Assembly: GCA_902587755.1 (NCBI GenBank) | Contig: CACIMN010000007.1 | Span: forward strand, 1 to 36,423 | Reading direction: 5' to 3' | Origin: an uncultured Pelagibacteraceae bacterium | GTDB taxonomy: Bacteria; Pseudomonadota; Alphaproteobacteria; Pelagibacterales; Pelagibacteraceae | DNA: 36,423 nucleotides | Shown: positions 16,911 through 24,452 of the stretch, piece after piece | Layout: each line of letters opens with the position of its first letter | How positions within the stretch are numbered: the first letter of the stretch is position 1 | Notes under the pieces: generated by a model | Told to the model about the DNA's origin: nothing | Databases searched by the model: none | The model's input: the letters and a program-made list of their open reading frames with translations, nothing else | Program-made: the position numbers and the translations under genes

Positions 16911-17786
16911 ATGATATTTGCATATTTAAAAAAACTAGTTTTATATTTTGATAAAAAGTTTTTATTTTCTATTTTAATTGATACCTATATAAATGCAAAA
17001 TATTATATAAAAATAAAAATAATTTATTCAAAGATAAATCAAGAAAATCAATTAATAAAAAAACACGATTTAAATAAAGAGTTGGTAGTCTCTTTAACAT
17101 CCTATAATAAAAGATTTAGCACTTTACCTTTAGTTTTAGACTCGCTTCAAAGACAAACTATTAGGCCTGATAAAATTGAATTATGGATTGAAAACAAAGA
17201 TATTAAATTTCTTCCAAAAAATATTTTAAAATTTAAAAATATTGATATTAAAATTTGTGAAAACGATCTTTTTTCCTATAAAAAAATAATTCCAACCTTA
17301 TGTGAAAATCAAGATAGGTATATTGTAACTTTTGATGATGATATAATCTATCCAGAAAAAACACTTGAGCAGCTTGTAAACAAATCAAAAAAACATCCAG
17401 ATTGCGTTATAGGTAATAGAGTTCATAAAATTAAAATTATTAATAAAACAGCAGACAGTTATAATAATTGGAATTTAAATAATTTTGAAAATAGTAAATT
17501 AAATTTTTTTACTGGAGTCGGTGGTGTACTTTACCCACCAAAATCATTATTTAAAGATGTTACAAATAAGGAATTATTTAAAAAACTTTGTCCACATAAT
17601 GATGACATCTGGTTAAATTGGATGGTCAAACTAAATAATAAAAAAATAATTTATTCAGAATTCAACGAAAAGTTTATTATGATAAAAAAAATAAAAACAG
17701 GATTATTTAAAAAAAATCTAAAACAAAACTTTAATGATGTTCAAATTAAAAATATTATTAAAGAATATGGGTTTCCTTTTTATTAA
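16911..17786 (+). CDS. GT-A glycosyltransferase with DDD motif
   Basis: A 291-residue protein with a GT-A catalytic core after a 55-residue N-terminal region. ELVVSLTSYNKRFSTLPLVL (57-76) begins the fold. LQRQTIRPDKIELWI (79-93) is characteristic of a group of uncharacterised glycan-locus glycosyltransferases. YIVTFDDDIIYPEKTLEQLV (137-156) has the metal-binding DDD at 142-144. CPHNDDIWLNWM further on supplies the acidic base region. The N-terminal hydrophobic stretch may make contact with the membrane. It is a single plus-strand gene, convergent with the phosphoramidate cassette whose last gene ends 16 bp beyond its stop. It could transfer a sugar that later receives the phosphoramidate, but that is inference. 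Confidence 0.78.
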   Translation: MIFAYLKKLVLYFDKKFLFSILIDTYINAKYYIKIKIIYSKINQENQLIKKHDLNKELVVSLTSYNKRFSTLPLVLDSLQRQTIRPDKIELWIENKDIKFLPKNILKFKNIDIKICENDLFSYKKIIPTLCENQDRYIVTFDDDIIYPEKTLEQLVNKSKKHPDCVIGNRVHKIKIINKTADSYNNWNLNNFENSKLNFFTGVGGVLYPPKSLFKDVTNKELFKKLCPHNDDIWLNWMVKLNNKKIIYSEFNEKFIMIKKIKTGLFKKNLKQNFNDVQIKNIIKEYGFPFY

Positions 17787-17802
17787 AGAGCATAATTTTT
17801 TT

Positions 17803-18525
17803 TTATCTTTTTAAAAAATTTTTAAAATCGTTGTATTCATCAAATTCGTACCAATTTACTTTCTTTTTAATTGGAAAAACTTCGTAATTATAATTTATTA
17901 AATACATTAAAAAATTTGTTAAATCGATTTTCTTATTTTCTTTAAGAATATTCTTTAGAATTTTTTTTTTTATAAATTGTTTAACAATTTTTTTTGAGAA
18001 TTTTGTGATACCAACAAATCTTCCATCTATACCATCAATTTTCTTTGCTTTTTTTCCTAATTTTAATATCTTACTTTTGTGAATTTTCAGTTCCTCTAAA
18101 TCATCTAAATAATTTTTTTTTAATTTCCACTTTTTTAACCAATCAGAATCTATAATTGTAGAAATATCCTGTTTAGATTTTTTTATAATACCCACATTTT
18201 TTGCATCGAAAATTATATCAGCATAAAAAATATAATAATCATGATCCTTATATTTTTTTAGAACTTCATTAAATGAATAAACCATATTTGTTTTTGCATA
18301 ACTTAGATTTTTTACATATTTGAACAAATTATTTGTTTCTTTTTTTATTAATGAGCTTTTAAAACCTGTTGCAAGAATGATGTCGTCATTTTTAAAACCA
18401 TATTTTTTAATATTATCTATATTCTTGCTCAAAAGTGTTGAACCATCATTAAATCTAAATAAACATTTGGGATATTTTAAACCAGTTCTGCTGCCTAAGC
18501 CTGCACAAAGTATTACGGCTTTCAT
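17803..18525 (-). CDS. Probable CTP:phosphoglutamine cytidylyltransferase (Cj1416-like nucleotidyltransferase)
   Basis: A 240-residue nucleotidyltransferase. MKAVILCAGLGSRTGLKYPKCL has the GxGxR nucleotide loop and K20. YAKTNMVYSF (76-85) and the metal-binding Y101-A-D103 resemble LicC-type cytidylyltransferases, and D126-S-D128-W follows. Taken alone it could be any small-molecule cytidylyltransferase. The overlap by 4 bp with an amidotransferase gene, and the glutamine-kinase-like gene before that, reproduce the C. jejuni Cj1418-Cj1417-Cj1416 order. In that pathway Cj1416 joins CTP and L-glutamine phosphate to give CDP-L-glutamine and pyrophosphate. Assignment rests mainly on context plus the LicC-like motifs. 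Confidence 0.78.
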   Translation of the reverse strand: MKAVILCAGLGSRTGLKYPKCLFRFNDGSTLLSKNIDNIKKYGFKNDDIILATGFKSSLIKKETNNLFKYVKNLSYAKTNMVYSFNEVLKKYKDHDYYIFYADIIFDAKNVGIIKKSKQDISTIIDSDWLKKWKLKKNYLDDLEELKIHKSKILKLGKKAKKIDGIDGRFVGITKFSKKIVKQFIKKKILKNILKENKKIDLTNFLMYLINYNYEVFPIKKKVNWYEFDEYNDFKNFLKR

Positions 18526-19136
18526 TTGTTTTTTAACAATCTTTTAAAAATTAATTCTAGTTTTTTATAATTGCTTTCTCTTTCAGGATGCCACATTACT
18601 CCAATAATATTTTTCTGTTTATGTTCAAACATTTCTATATTGCTATTGTTGTCAACAGCTTTGATTTTCAAATTTTTTCCTAGATTAGATTTATTTATCC
18701 CAAAATTATGATAGCATTTTACTGTCATTAATTTTTTTTTAAACATACTATCTTTCAAAAAAATTTTGCTTTTTATTTTCATGTGATTTTTTACTTTAAT
18801 CAACTTTCCGCCATAGTAATGGTTTATAAGCTGCATACCTCTGCAAACTCCTAATAAAGGTATTTTTTTTTTAATTGAATATTTAATCAATAAGTTTTCT
18901 ATATCAAACCTAATTTTTGATAATTTATCTTCTTTAAAAACATCAGACCCTCCTGGGATAATTATTAAATCTATTTTTTTGGAATTTTTTATTTTCTGTA
19001 AGGCTAATTTTTTTTTATTTGGAAGAAGAGTAAAATCAATTTTTTTTTTATTAAAAAAATTTAACCAATAATGATCAATAAAATCTATATAAGTATCATA
19101 GTGTTTTCTAAAATTTGAAGAAATTAATATTTGCAT
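18522..19136 (-). CDS. Probable gamma-glutamyl-CDP-amidate hydrolase (Cj1417-like class I amidotransferase)
   Basis: A 204-residue stand-alone class I glutamine-amidotransferase-fold protein. The nucleophile elbow PLLGVCRGMQ (C98), the oxyanion-region IIIPGGSD (58-64) and the MWHPERE segment (H183, E185) form the full catalytic triad. Relatives include PuuD-type gamma-glutamyl hydrolases. In C. jejuni the equivalent Cj1417 hydrolyses CDP-L-glutamine to cytidine diphosphoramidate and L-glutamate. The start overlaps the end of the kinase-like gene by one base (TAATG), and its end overlaps the cytidylyltransferase start by 4 bp, so all three should be translationally coupled. Family is certain, the specific substrate is inferred from the cassette. 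Confidence 0.82.
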   Translation of the reverse strand: MQILISSNFRKHYDTYIDFIDHYWLNFFNKKKIDFTLLPNKKKLALQKIKNSKKIDLIIIPGGSDVFKEDKLSKIRFDIENLLIKYSIKKKIPLLGVCRGMQLINHYYGGKLIKVKNHMKIKSKIFLKDSMFKKKLMTVKCYHNFGINKSNLGKNLKIKAVDNNSNIEMFEHKQKNIIGVMWHPERESNYKKLELIFKRLLKNK

Positions 19137-21496
19137 TAATTATTCTTTATTAGTTGCTCATTTTTACAATTTAAAATTAAATCTGAATAGTCTTTAATAT
19201 TATTATAATTATCTTCACCTATACCAATAGCAGCTGGAACATTTAGTTCTTCACATCTGATTGACATATGAGAATTTACGCCACCATATTTGGTTATTAG
19301 TGCTTTGATTTTTTTTGAGAATATCCAATCAAACCCTGGATCTGCTTTTTCAATTAATATAATTTTATTTTTAATATTTTTAGAAATATCCTTCTCATTA
19401 ATTTCAAATAATTTTCCTTTTATAATTTTTTTTGTAATAAAATTTGGTTTAGATTGTAAGATTGAGGAAATAAAAAAATCATTTTTAGTTGTTATCAAGT
19501 AAGGTAATTTTATTTTTTTGTTTATTTCGTTCTGGAAATCTTTCCTCGTCATAAATTTTAGATATTTACTTCTATTAAAACTATTTAAATTTAAGATTTC
19601 TGATAAAGTTAGTTTTGATAAATCTCTCGCTGACAGATTGTAACTTTCGCCAAATTTTTTTAAAATTTCAATTAAGTCACTTAAAGCTCTTGTAAAAACA
19701 AATTTAGAATTTTCTCTCATTTTGATTGATGTTAAAAAATAATCTATCAACTGCCTTTCGGTAAATTCTAACTGATATTTTTTTAGAAAATTATTTAACT
19801 TTTGGCACTCTTTTTTAGAAAATTTAAAATAATTTTTTGTTTTTGAAAAAAGTGGATCCATATTTTCAATTTTGTACTCTAAAATTTTATTTTTATATCT
19901 ATTGATATTAATGTCATAAGTGCCTGGTCTTAAATGATAGAAATAATTATGAAAATTTTTTCTATTTTTAATGCTTAATTTTGATTTATTTTTTAATTTA
20001 ATGTACTCGTTAGTTATTGTCCCTACCGAATTTAATAATTTTGAATATGTTTTATCTGAAATGATTTTTTCATTTACAAGAGATCTAACTAATTTTTTAG
20101 CTATAAATGCATGCCTGGCGTATATTGCAAAAGGAACAGTACCAAAATTTTTCAATTTAGAGATAAATCTAAAAATATTTTCTTTCTTTAAATTATTTTT
20201 ATTGTGAAGATAAGAATTAATAAATCTTAATCTTTCATTTTCTAAATGATGTAAATTTTTATCTAAACGGTTGTAATCTAACTTAAAATTTTTAATTAGT
20301 TTATTCGTAAACTTTTTTAATAAATTAATATAATCATATTGTTCTTTCGCAGATAAAAATAAATAATTTTTTTTAACTTTTTTTAAAATACTTGCATCAA
20401 AACTACCATCTGTAATTTCAAATTCTACTTTATCATGTAAATATGGTTTTTTGATTAATGTAGCTGACCAATATGAAACTAATTTTTTTGTTAATTTTTT
20501 ATTTATTGTATTTGGTATCATTGAGTTGAAACTTAATCGGGTATCAATATAAGGTTTACCAGCAAAATTATACATCAATGGTTTGCTCACATTTTTATAC
20601 CCCATATTTTTTCTAGCTACACTCCAACTCTTGTCTGTGATTATTTTTTTATAAATTGAGTATGAAAGTTGATTTGGCTGATAACCAATTATTTCAACAG
20701 GATTCCAATCAGGCATCAGGCCAAATATTGGTAAATTTCCATATTTAATATTATTTTTAAAAATGTTATTAAATTTTTTTCTATTTATATTTAAATTTTT
20801 ATGAATTATTTTTTCTGAAATTTTCCTCCAATTTTTAGAAGTTGATATTGGACGAATTTGAAAAATATTTACTAAATTATTATCATCCAGGGCAAATTCA
20901 ATATCTAATGGTAATTTTGGAAATTTACTTTCAATTTCCCTAACAGCGCTGATTATTTTTTTAAATTTTAAAGACCTTATTCCTGATATATTTTTTTTAA
21001 AAACATTTAAAACTCTTGCCCCCTTTTCATTTCCTGATGTTACACTGTGTGTATTTTGTGTTTGGTCATCATAATTAACAACGTAATAATCAGTACCATC
21101 TTTCAAACATTTATTTGTTACGACACCACTAATTGATGAGTTCCCTACATAATTTTGAAACAATATCTCACTTTGTAAATAATGTTTTTTTAAAACACTT
21201 TTATATTTATATTGGTTAATTAAATTATTTGCATAATAGACTATGTTTTTTTCGCAATTTTTAATATTAGTAAAACTATCAAACTCTCCAGCCATTGAAG
21301 AATTTTTTTTGTCTTCTAAAAAAAAAGATGACCTAATTGATATCCTATCATTTAAATCTTTTTTTATTTTTTTTATAATTTTATTGTTCCTATTCCAATC
21401 TTGAACTTTTACGCTTATAAATTCAGGTATATGAGATTTTTTTAAATTAAGATTGCTTAGAACTTCTAAATTTTTTGATTTTGTTGAAAATTTCAT
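19136..21496 (-). CDS. Probable L-glutamine kinase (Cj1418-like, PEP-synthase-related)
   Basis: A 786-residue three-part phosphotransferase of the PEP synthase/PPDK superfamily. The N-terminal ATP-grasp-like domain has RISIRSSFFLEDKKNSSMAG and, further on, PLDIEFALDDNNLVNIFQIR, ending in RPI. The central part begins PIFGLMPDWNPVEIIGYQPN and contains GKPYIDTRLSFNSM, as in a known branch of these enzymes. The C-terminal swivelling domain has the phosphohistidine motif KYGGVNSHMSIRCEELNVPA with His743. In C. jejuni, Cj1418 uses ATP to phosphorylate the amide nitrogen of L-glutamine through a catalytic histidine near residue 737, in a protein of similar length. It is first gene of the cassette, 83 bp from the divergent sulfotransferase-like gene. 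A pyruvate-water dikinase role is unlikely given the partners. Confidence 0.85.
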   Translation of the reverse strand: MKFSTKSKNLEVLSNLNLKKSHIPEFISVKVQDWNRNNKIIKKIKKDLNDRISIRSSFFLEDKKNSSMAGEFDSFTNIKNCEKNIVYYANNLINQYKYKSVLKKHYLQSEILFQNYVGNSSISGVVTNKCLKDGTDYYVVNYDDQTQNTHSVTSGNEKGARVLNVFKKNISGIRSLKFKKIISAVREIESKFPKLPLDIEFALDDNNLVNIFQIRPISTSKNWRKISEKIIHKNLNINRKKFNNIFKNNIKYGNLPIFGLMPDWNPVEIIGYQPNQLSYSIYKKIITDKSWSVARKNMGYKNVSKPLMYNFAGKPYIDTRLSFNSMIPNTINKKLTKKLVSYWSATLIKKPYLHDKVEFEITDGSFDASILKKVKKNYLFLSAKEQYDYINLLKKFTNKLIKNFKLDYNRLDKNLHHLENERLRFINSYLHNKNNLKKENIFRFISKLKNFGTVPFAIYARHAFIAKKLVRSLVNEKIISDKTYSKLLNSVGTITNEYIKLKNKSKLSIKNRKNFHNYFYHLRPGTYDININRYKNKILEYKIENMDPLFSKTKNYFKFSKKECQKLNNFLKKYQLEFTERQLIDYFLTSIKMRENSKFVFTRALSDLIEILKKFGESYNLSARDLSKLTLSEILNLNSFNRSKYLKFMTRKDFQNEINKKIKLPYLITTKNDFFISSILQSKPNFITKKIIKGKLFEINEKDISKNIKNKIILIEKADPGFDWIFSKKIKALITKYGGVNSHMSIRCEELNVPAAIGIGEDNYNNIKDYSDLILNCKNEQLIKNN

Positions 21497-21579
21497 TTAT
21501 ATGATATTTAATATAAATTTATCATTTGTCTTATTATTGTCATTTTCCTTTAAGATCAATAGTTGAATAGATTGTTTGT

Positions 21580-22530
21580 ATGAAAATTTTTATTATATTG
21601 GGTTCAGGAAATAGTGGAGCTGGTGCAATTCATGATTATCTACTTTCAAGAAAAGATTTTTTTAGTCCATTCAATGGTAAAGAATTTAGACTGGTGAATG
21701 ATCCTGATGGAATAGATGAATTGTATAATTCATTTTATGATAATTTCAGCATAAACGGATGTGCTAACAAATTAAATAATTTTGATTTATTTACAAAAAA
21801 TTTTTTTTATTCAAATTATAATAAAAAAAATAAAGTTTTAAGTAATAAATTTCTTAATTTAACAAAAACTTTCATCAATCAAATTTCTGAAATAAAATAC
21901 AACGGTAGTCCTCAATTTTTTTTTGATAAAATTAGTTTATATAAAAAATTAATTTTTTATTTAAATAGGTTTGTATTAAAAAAAAATTCAAAAGATATCA
22001 AACTATTGAGTATGATTATGCCTGTGACACCAGAGGTTTTTCTTAAAGAATGTGAAAAATATTTATTTGAAATATTTAAATTAAGTGAAAAATTTAACGA
22101 TGAAAAAAATATAGTAATAGAACAAGGTGGAAACTATTTTAAGCCATTAGAGTCTACGAAATATTACGGAATAAATAGAACAGTAATACTTGTTAAAAGA
22201 GATCCGAAAGCTATTTATTGGAGCATGAAAAGAAGAAATTCCCTGGCTTATCCTGGTCATGACATTAAGCTTTTTGTCAAATGGTATAAATTAATTATGA
22301 AAAAAATTAAAATTGATAAAAGTGATAATATAATTCAAATAAAATATGAAAATTTTTTTTTAGATTTTCAAAACCAAAAAAGATTACTCTGCTCAAAATT
22401 AAATCTTGATCCAAATATAAATGACAATTTTGATTTAGATTTTACGAGAAAAAATCTTTTTAAATTTGAAGAAAAATTGAGCGATAAGGAAAGGGAATTT
22501 ATTGACAATGAATTAAAGGAATATGTTTAA
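21580..22530 (+). CDS. Sulfotransferase-like protein, candidate phosphoramidate or sulfate transferase
   Basis: A 316-residue P-loop-type protein. The N-terminal MKIFIILGSGNSGAGAIHDY matches the 5'-phosphosulfate loop of PAPS sulfotransferases, where a glycine/serine-rich turn binds the nucleotide 5' phosphate. TVILVKRDPKAIYWSMKRRN (201-220) matches their 3'-phosphate site, with R207 and S215 spaced as in the RDPxxxxxS motif. It could transfer sulfate from PAPS to the glycan. It is divergent from the glutamine-kinase-like gene, and C. jejuni's activated phosphoramidate also carries a 3' phosphate, so a phosphoramidyl transferase role is possible. No APS-kinase-like gene is in the window. It overlaps the next GT4 gene by 8 bp. 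Confidence 0.72.
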   Translation: MKIFIILGSGNSGAGAIHDYLLSRKDFFSPFNGKEFRLVNDPDGIDELYNSFYDNFSINGCANKLNNFDLFTKNFFYSNYNKKNKVLSNKFLNLTKTFINQISEIKYNGSPQFFFDKISLYKKLIFYLNRFVLKKNSKDIKLLSMIMPVTPEVFLKECEKYLFEIFKLSEKFNDEKNIVIEQGGNYFKPLESTKYYGINRTVILVKRDPKAIYWSMKRRNSLAYPGHDIKLFVKWYKLIMKKIKIDKSDNIIQIKYENFFLDFQNQKRLLCSKLNLDPNINDNFDLDFTRKNLFKFEEKLSDKEREFIDNELKEYV

Positions 22531-23623
22531 AAAAAAAAATGTATTTTATATTGCAGATTTTTCATTACCAAATAAGTCTGCTTACTCACTACATGTGTTA
22601 AAAATTTGTGATGCTTTTAACGAAATAAATAAATTCAAAATAAAACTTTTAATTCCTCATATTAAAAAAAATTATTCCATAAAAAAAATCAAAAATGATT
22701 TTTTACTCAAAAAAAAACCAGAAATTAAATATTTTTATAATAAAAAAAAACAACTAAATTTTTTTTCGAGAGTTTTGTTTTCATTCAAAATTTTAATCTT
22801 CGTAAAAAAGATAGAGCCTGAAATTATTATTTCTAGAAGTATTGTTCCGAGTATTATTTTAGCATTATTTAATATCAAGAACACTCTAGAGATTCATTCA
22901 GAATTATCTGGATTTACAAAAATTTTTTTTTCAATTACAAAACTTAATTATGTAAAAAAGAATATTAAATTTATTTTTATAAATGAGTATCTAAGAAAAA
23001 AATTTTATGTTAATAAAAATAGATCGATTATTTTATATGATGCAGTAGATTACCGAGACTTTAGACCTTCAAATAGAAAAACTTATAAAGACTGTTGCTT
23101 TTACTCTGGTAGCTTTGCAAAAGGTAAAGCTTTGGAAATTATTATAAAAGTTGCCAAAAAATTACCTGATATAAAATTTCATTTATATGGAAATCCTGAC
23201 ACGATATATAAAAAGAAAGTTGAAGAATTAAATAATGTTTTTTTTAAGGGATACGTTAATTACTCTAAATTAGTGATTTTAATTAATAATTACAAAGTTT
23301 TATTAATGCCATATAAAAAAAATGTAGGTGTATTAATTAAAGATCTAAATGTAGCAAAATATTTTTCACCTCTAAAAATGTTTGATTATCTAGCTTCAGG
23401 AAAAACTATAATTGCAAGTGATTTACCAGTTTATAGAGATATCTTAAAAAATAATATTAATGCAATAATTTTAAAAGATGACGTAAAAATGTGGTCAAAA
23501 ATGATTTTAAGAGCTTTAAAATCGAAAAACTATGACAATCTAGGAAAAAATGCGAGGAAAATTTCAAAAAACTATTCTTGGAAAAGTAGAATAACCAAAA
23601 TAATCAATTTTCAAACTCAATAA
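22523..23623 (+). CDS. GT4-type glycosyltransferase (GT-B fold)
   Basis: A 366-residue GT-B protein. VFYIADFSLPNKSAYSLHVL opens the acceptor domain and TLEIHSELSGF gives the H/E loop. The donor domain has CFYSGSFAKGKALEIIIKVA, then KFHLYGNPD, and YFSPLKMFDYLASGKTIIAS in the usual EX7E place. The SPLKxFDYxxxGK form is shared with the protein encoded at 15745-16830, suggesting a paralogue pair. The start overlaps the preceding sulfotransferase-like gene by 8 bp (ATGTTTAA), so the two are coupled and may act on the same residue. Donor and acceptor are unknown. Confidence 0.86.
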   Translation: MFKKKNVFYIADFSLPNKSAYSLHVLKICDAFNEINKFKIKLLIPHIKKNYSIKKIKNDFLLKKKPEIKYFYNKKKQLNFFSRVLFSFKILIFVKKIEPEIIISRSIVPSIILALFNIKNTLEIHSELSGFTKIFFSITKLNYVKKNIKFIFINEYLRKKFYVNKNRSIILYDAVDYRDFRPSNRKTYKDCCFYSGSFAKGKALEIIIKVAKKLPDIKFHLYGNPDTIYKKKVEELNNVFFKGYVNYSKLVILINNYKVLLMPYKKNVGVLIKDLNVAKYFSPLKMFDYLASGKTIIASDLPVYRDILKNNINAIILKDDVKMWSKMILRALKSKNYDNLGKNARKISKNYSWKSRITKIINFQTQ

Positions 23624-23658
23624 GTTAAATTTTTAATTTTGATGAAAATTAATTTAAC
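23624..23658. terminator. AT-rich hairpin between convergent genes, possible bidirectional terminator
   Basis: The left arm (23624-23640) and right arm (23645-23658) can pair over 14 bp with a 3-base TTT bulge and a GATG loop. It sits between the convergent stops at 23623 and 23649 and overlaps the last codons of the minus-strand gene. A 10-base direct repeat, AACTCAATAA, flanks it (23614-23623 and 23656-23665). The stem contains only two G-C pairs at most, so it would be weak; T-rich DNA is everywhere here. Confidence 0.35.
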
Positions 23659-24353
23659 TCAATAAAATCTAATGCATCCTCTGAATTAATTATATTAAAA
23701 TCTTTTTTAAAACTTAAATATTCGTCGAACGTTGAATTTTTTAAATCTAATTTTTTATATTCAAAATCATTTTTTAATTTTAAAATACCTAGACCATGAT
23801 CAATATTACAGATTTTAAAATCTACATTAGTTGAATGTGTTAATTCTACAGCCACCTTCCAGACATCACCAGACCAGGTTGAGTATGATTGTGGAATTAC
23901 CTGTTCTATTTCACATCTTGGAAGTAAATCGTGCAAAAAAATTATTCCCCCAGGATTTAGTAGTTTCATAGAATTAATACAATCTTTTTGGCACTGATCG
24001 TAATGATGAAGTCCATCAATAAATATTACATCAAATTTTAAATTTTGATGTTTTTCAAAAAATTCATCAGACGTCATTCTGAAATTGCCACCCTCCGATG
24101 GATCAACACCAAATTTTTTGTTCATCTTTAAAGGTATAGAATTAAAGACTCTATTATTTGCAACCCCTAATTCTAAATAATTACAATTTTTAAATTTAGC
24201 TACTGCTTTATTAATAAACGCAACTCTCCAATAAAAATTTCTTTCATATTTAAATAAATGAATAGTTTTTTTTTTATTAAATAAAATATGATAATATTTC
24301 ATCAAATTATATTTTTCAAAAACAGGCGGTAATAAAATTTTTTTTAAATTCAT
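23649..24353 (-). CDS. Class I SAM-dependent methyltransferase (Methyltransf_24-like)
   Basis: A 234-residue protein. NYLELGVANNRVFNSIPLKM provides the SAM-binding turn in its GxxxG-poor form, and KFGVDPSEGGNF follows beta-2. DVIFIDGLHHYDQCQKDCIN is the diagnostic Methyltransf_24 segment, with an acidic metal-binding region. GGIIFLHDLLPRC is the next strand and its HD pair. Relatives occur in glycan and cephalosporin hydroxylase-like families and probably O-methylate sugars. It lies downstream of the unrecognised gene at 24453 on the same strand, 99 bp away, and convergent with a GT4 gene. Substrate unknown. Confidence 0.82.
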   Translation of the reverse strand: MNLKKILLPPVFEKYNLMKYYHILFNKKKTIHLFKYERNFYWRVAFINKAVAKFKNCNYLELGVANNRVFNSIPLKMNKKFGVDPSEGGNFRMTSDEFFEKHQNLKFDVIFIDGLHHYDQCQKDCINSMKLLNPGGIIFLHDLLPRCEIEQVIPQSYSTWSGDVWKVAVELTHSTNVDFKICNIDHGLGILKLKNDFEYKKLDLKNSTFDEYLSFKKDFNIINSEDALDFIELN

Positions 24354-24452
24354 ATTATTTTTTAAATTAATATAAAATATTATTTATAGGTTTTTATTGT
24401 TTAATGTTCAATTATTTGTTACTAAAAAATATTTACCTCTTAAATATAATAA

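Noticed and set aside
17803..18525. Phosphocholine cytidylyltransferase (LicC) for choline decoration.
   Set aside because: No LicA-like choline kinase or LicD-like transferase is in the window; the two partner genes point to phosphoglutamine instead. LicC remains the second choice.
19971..20207. Plus-strand 78-codon frame inside the kinase-like gene.
   Set aside because: It lies opposite a gene with clear domain motifs on the minus strand. Its hydrophobic, Phe-rich translation is what antisense of lysine-rich coding DNA gives.
19136..21496. Phosphoenolpyruvate synthase or pyruvate phosphate dikinase for central metabolism.
   Set aside because: The overlap with a class I amidotransferase and a cytidylyltransferase gene, and the length and His743 position close to Cj1418, favour glutamine kinase.
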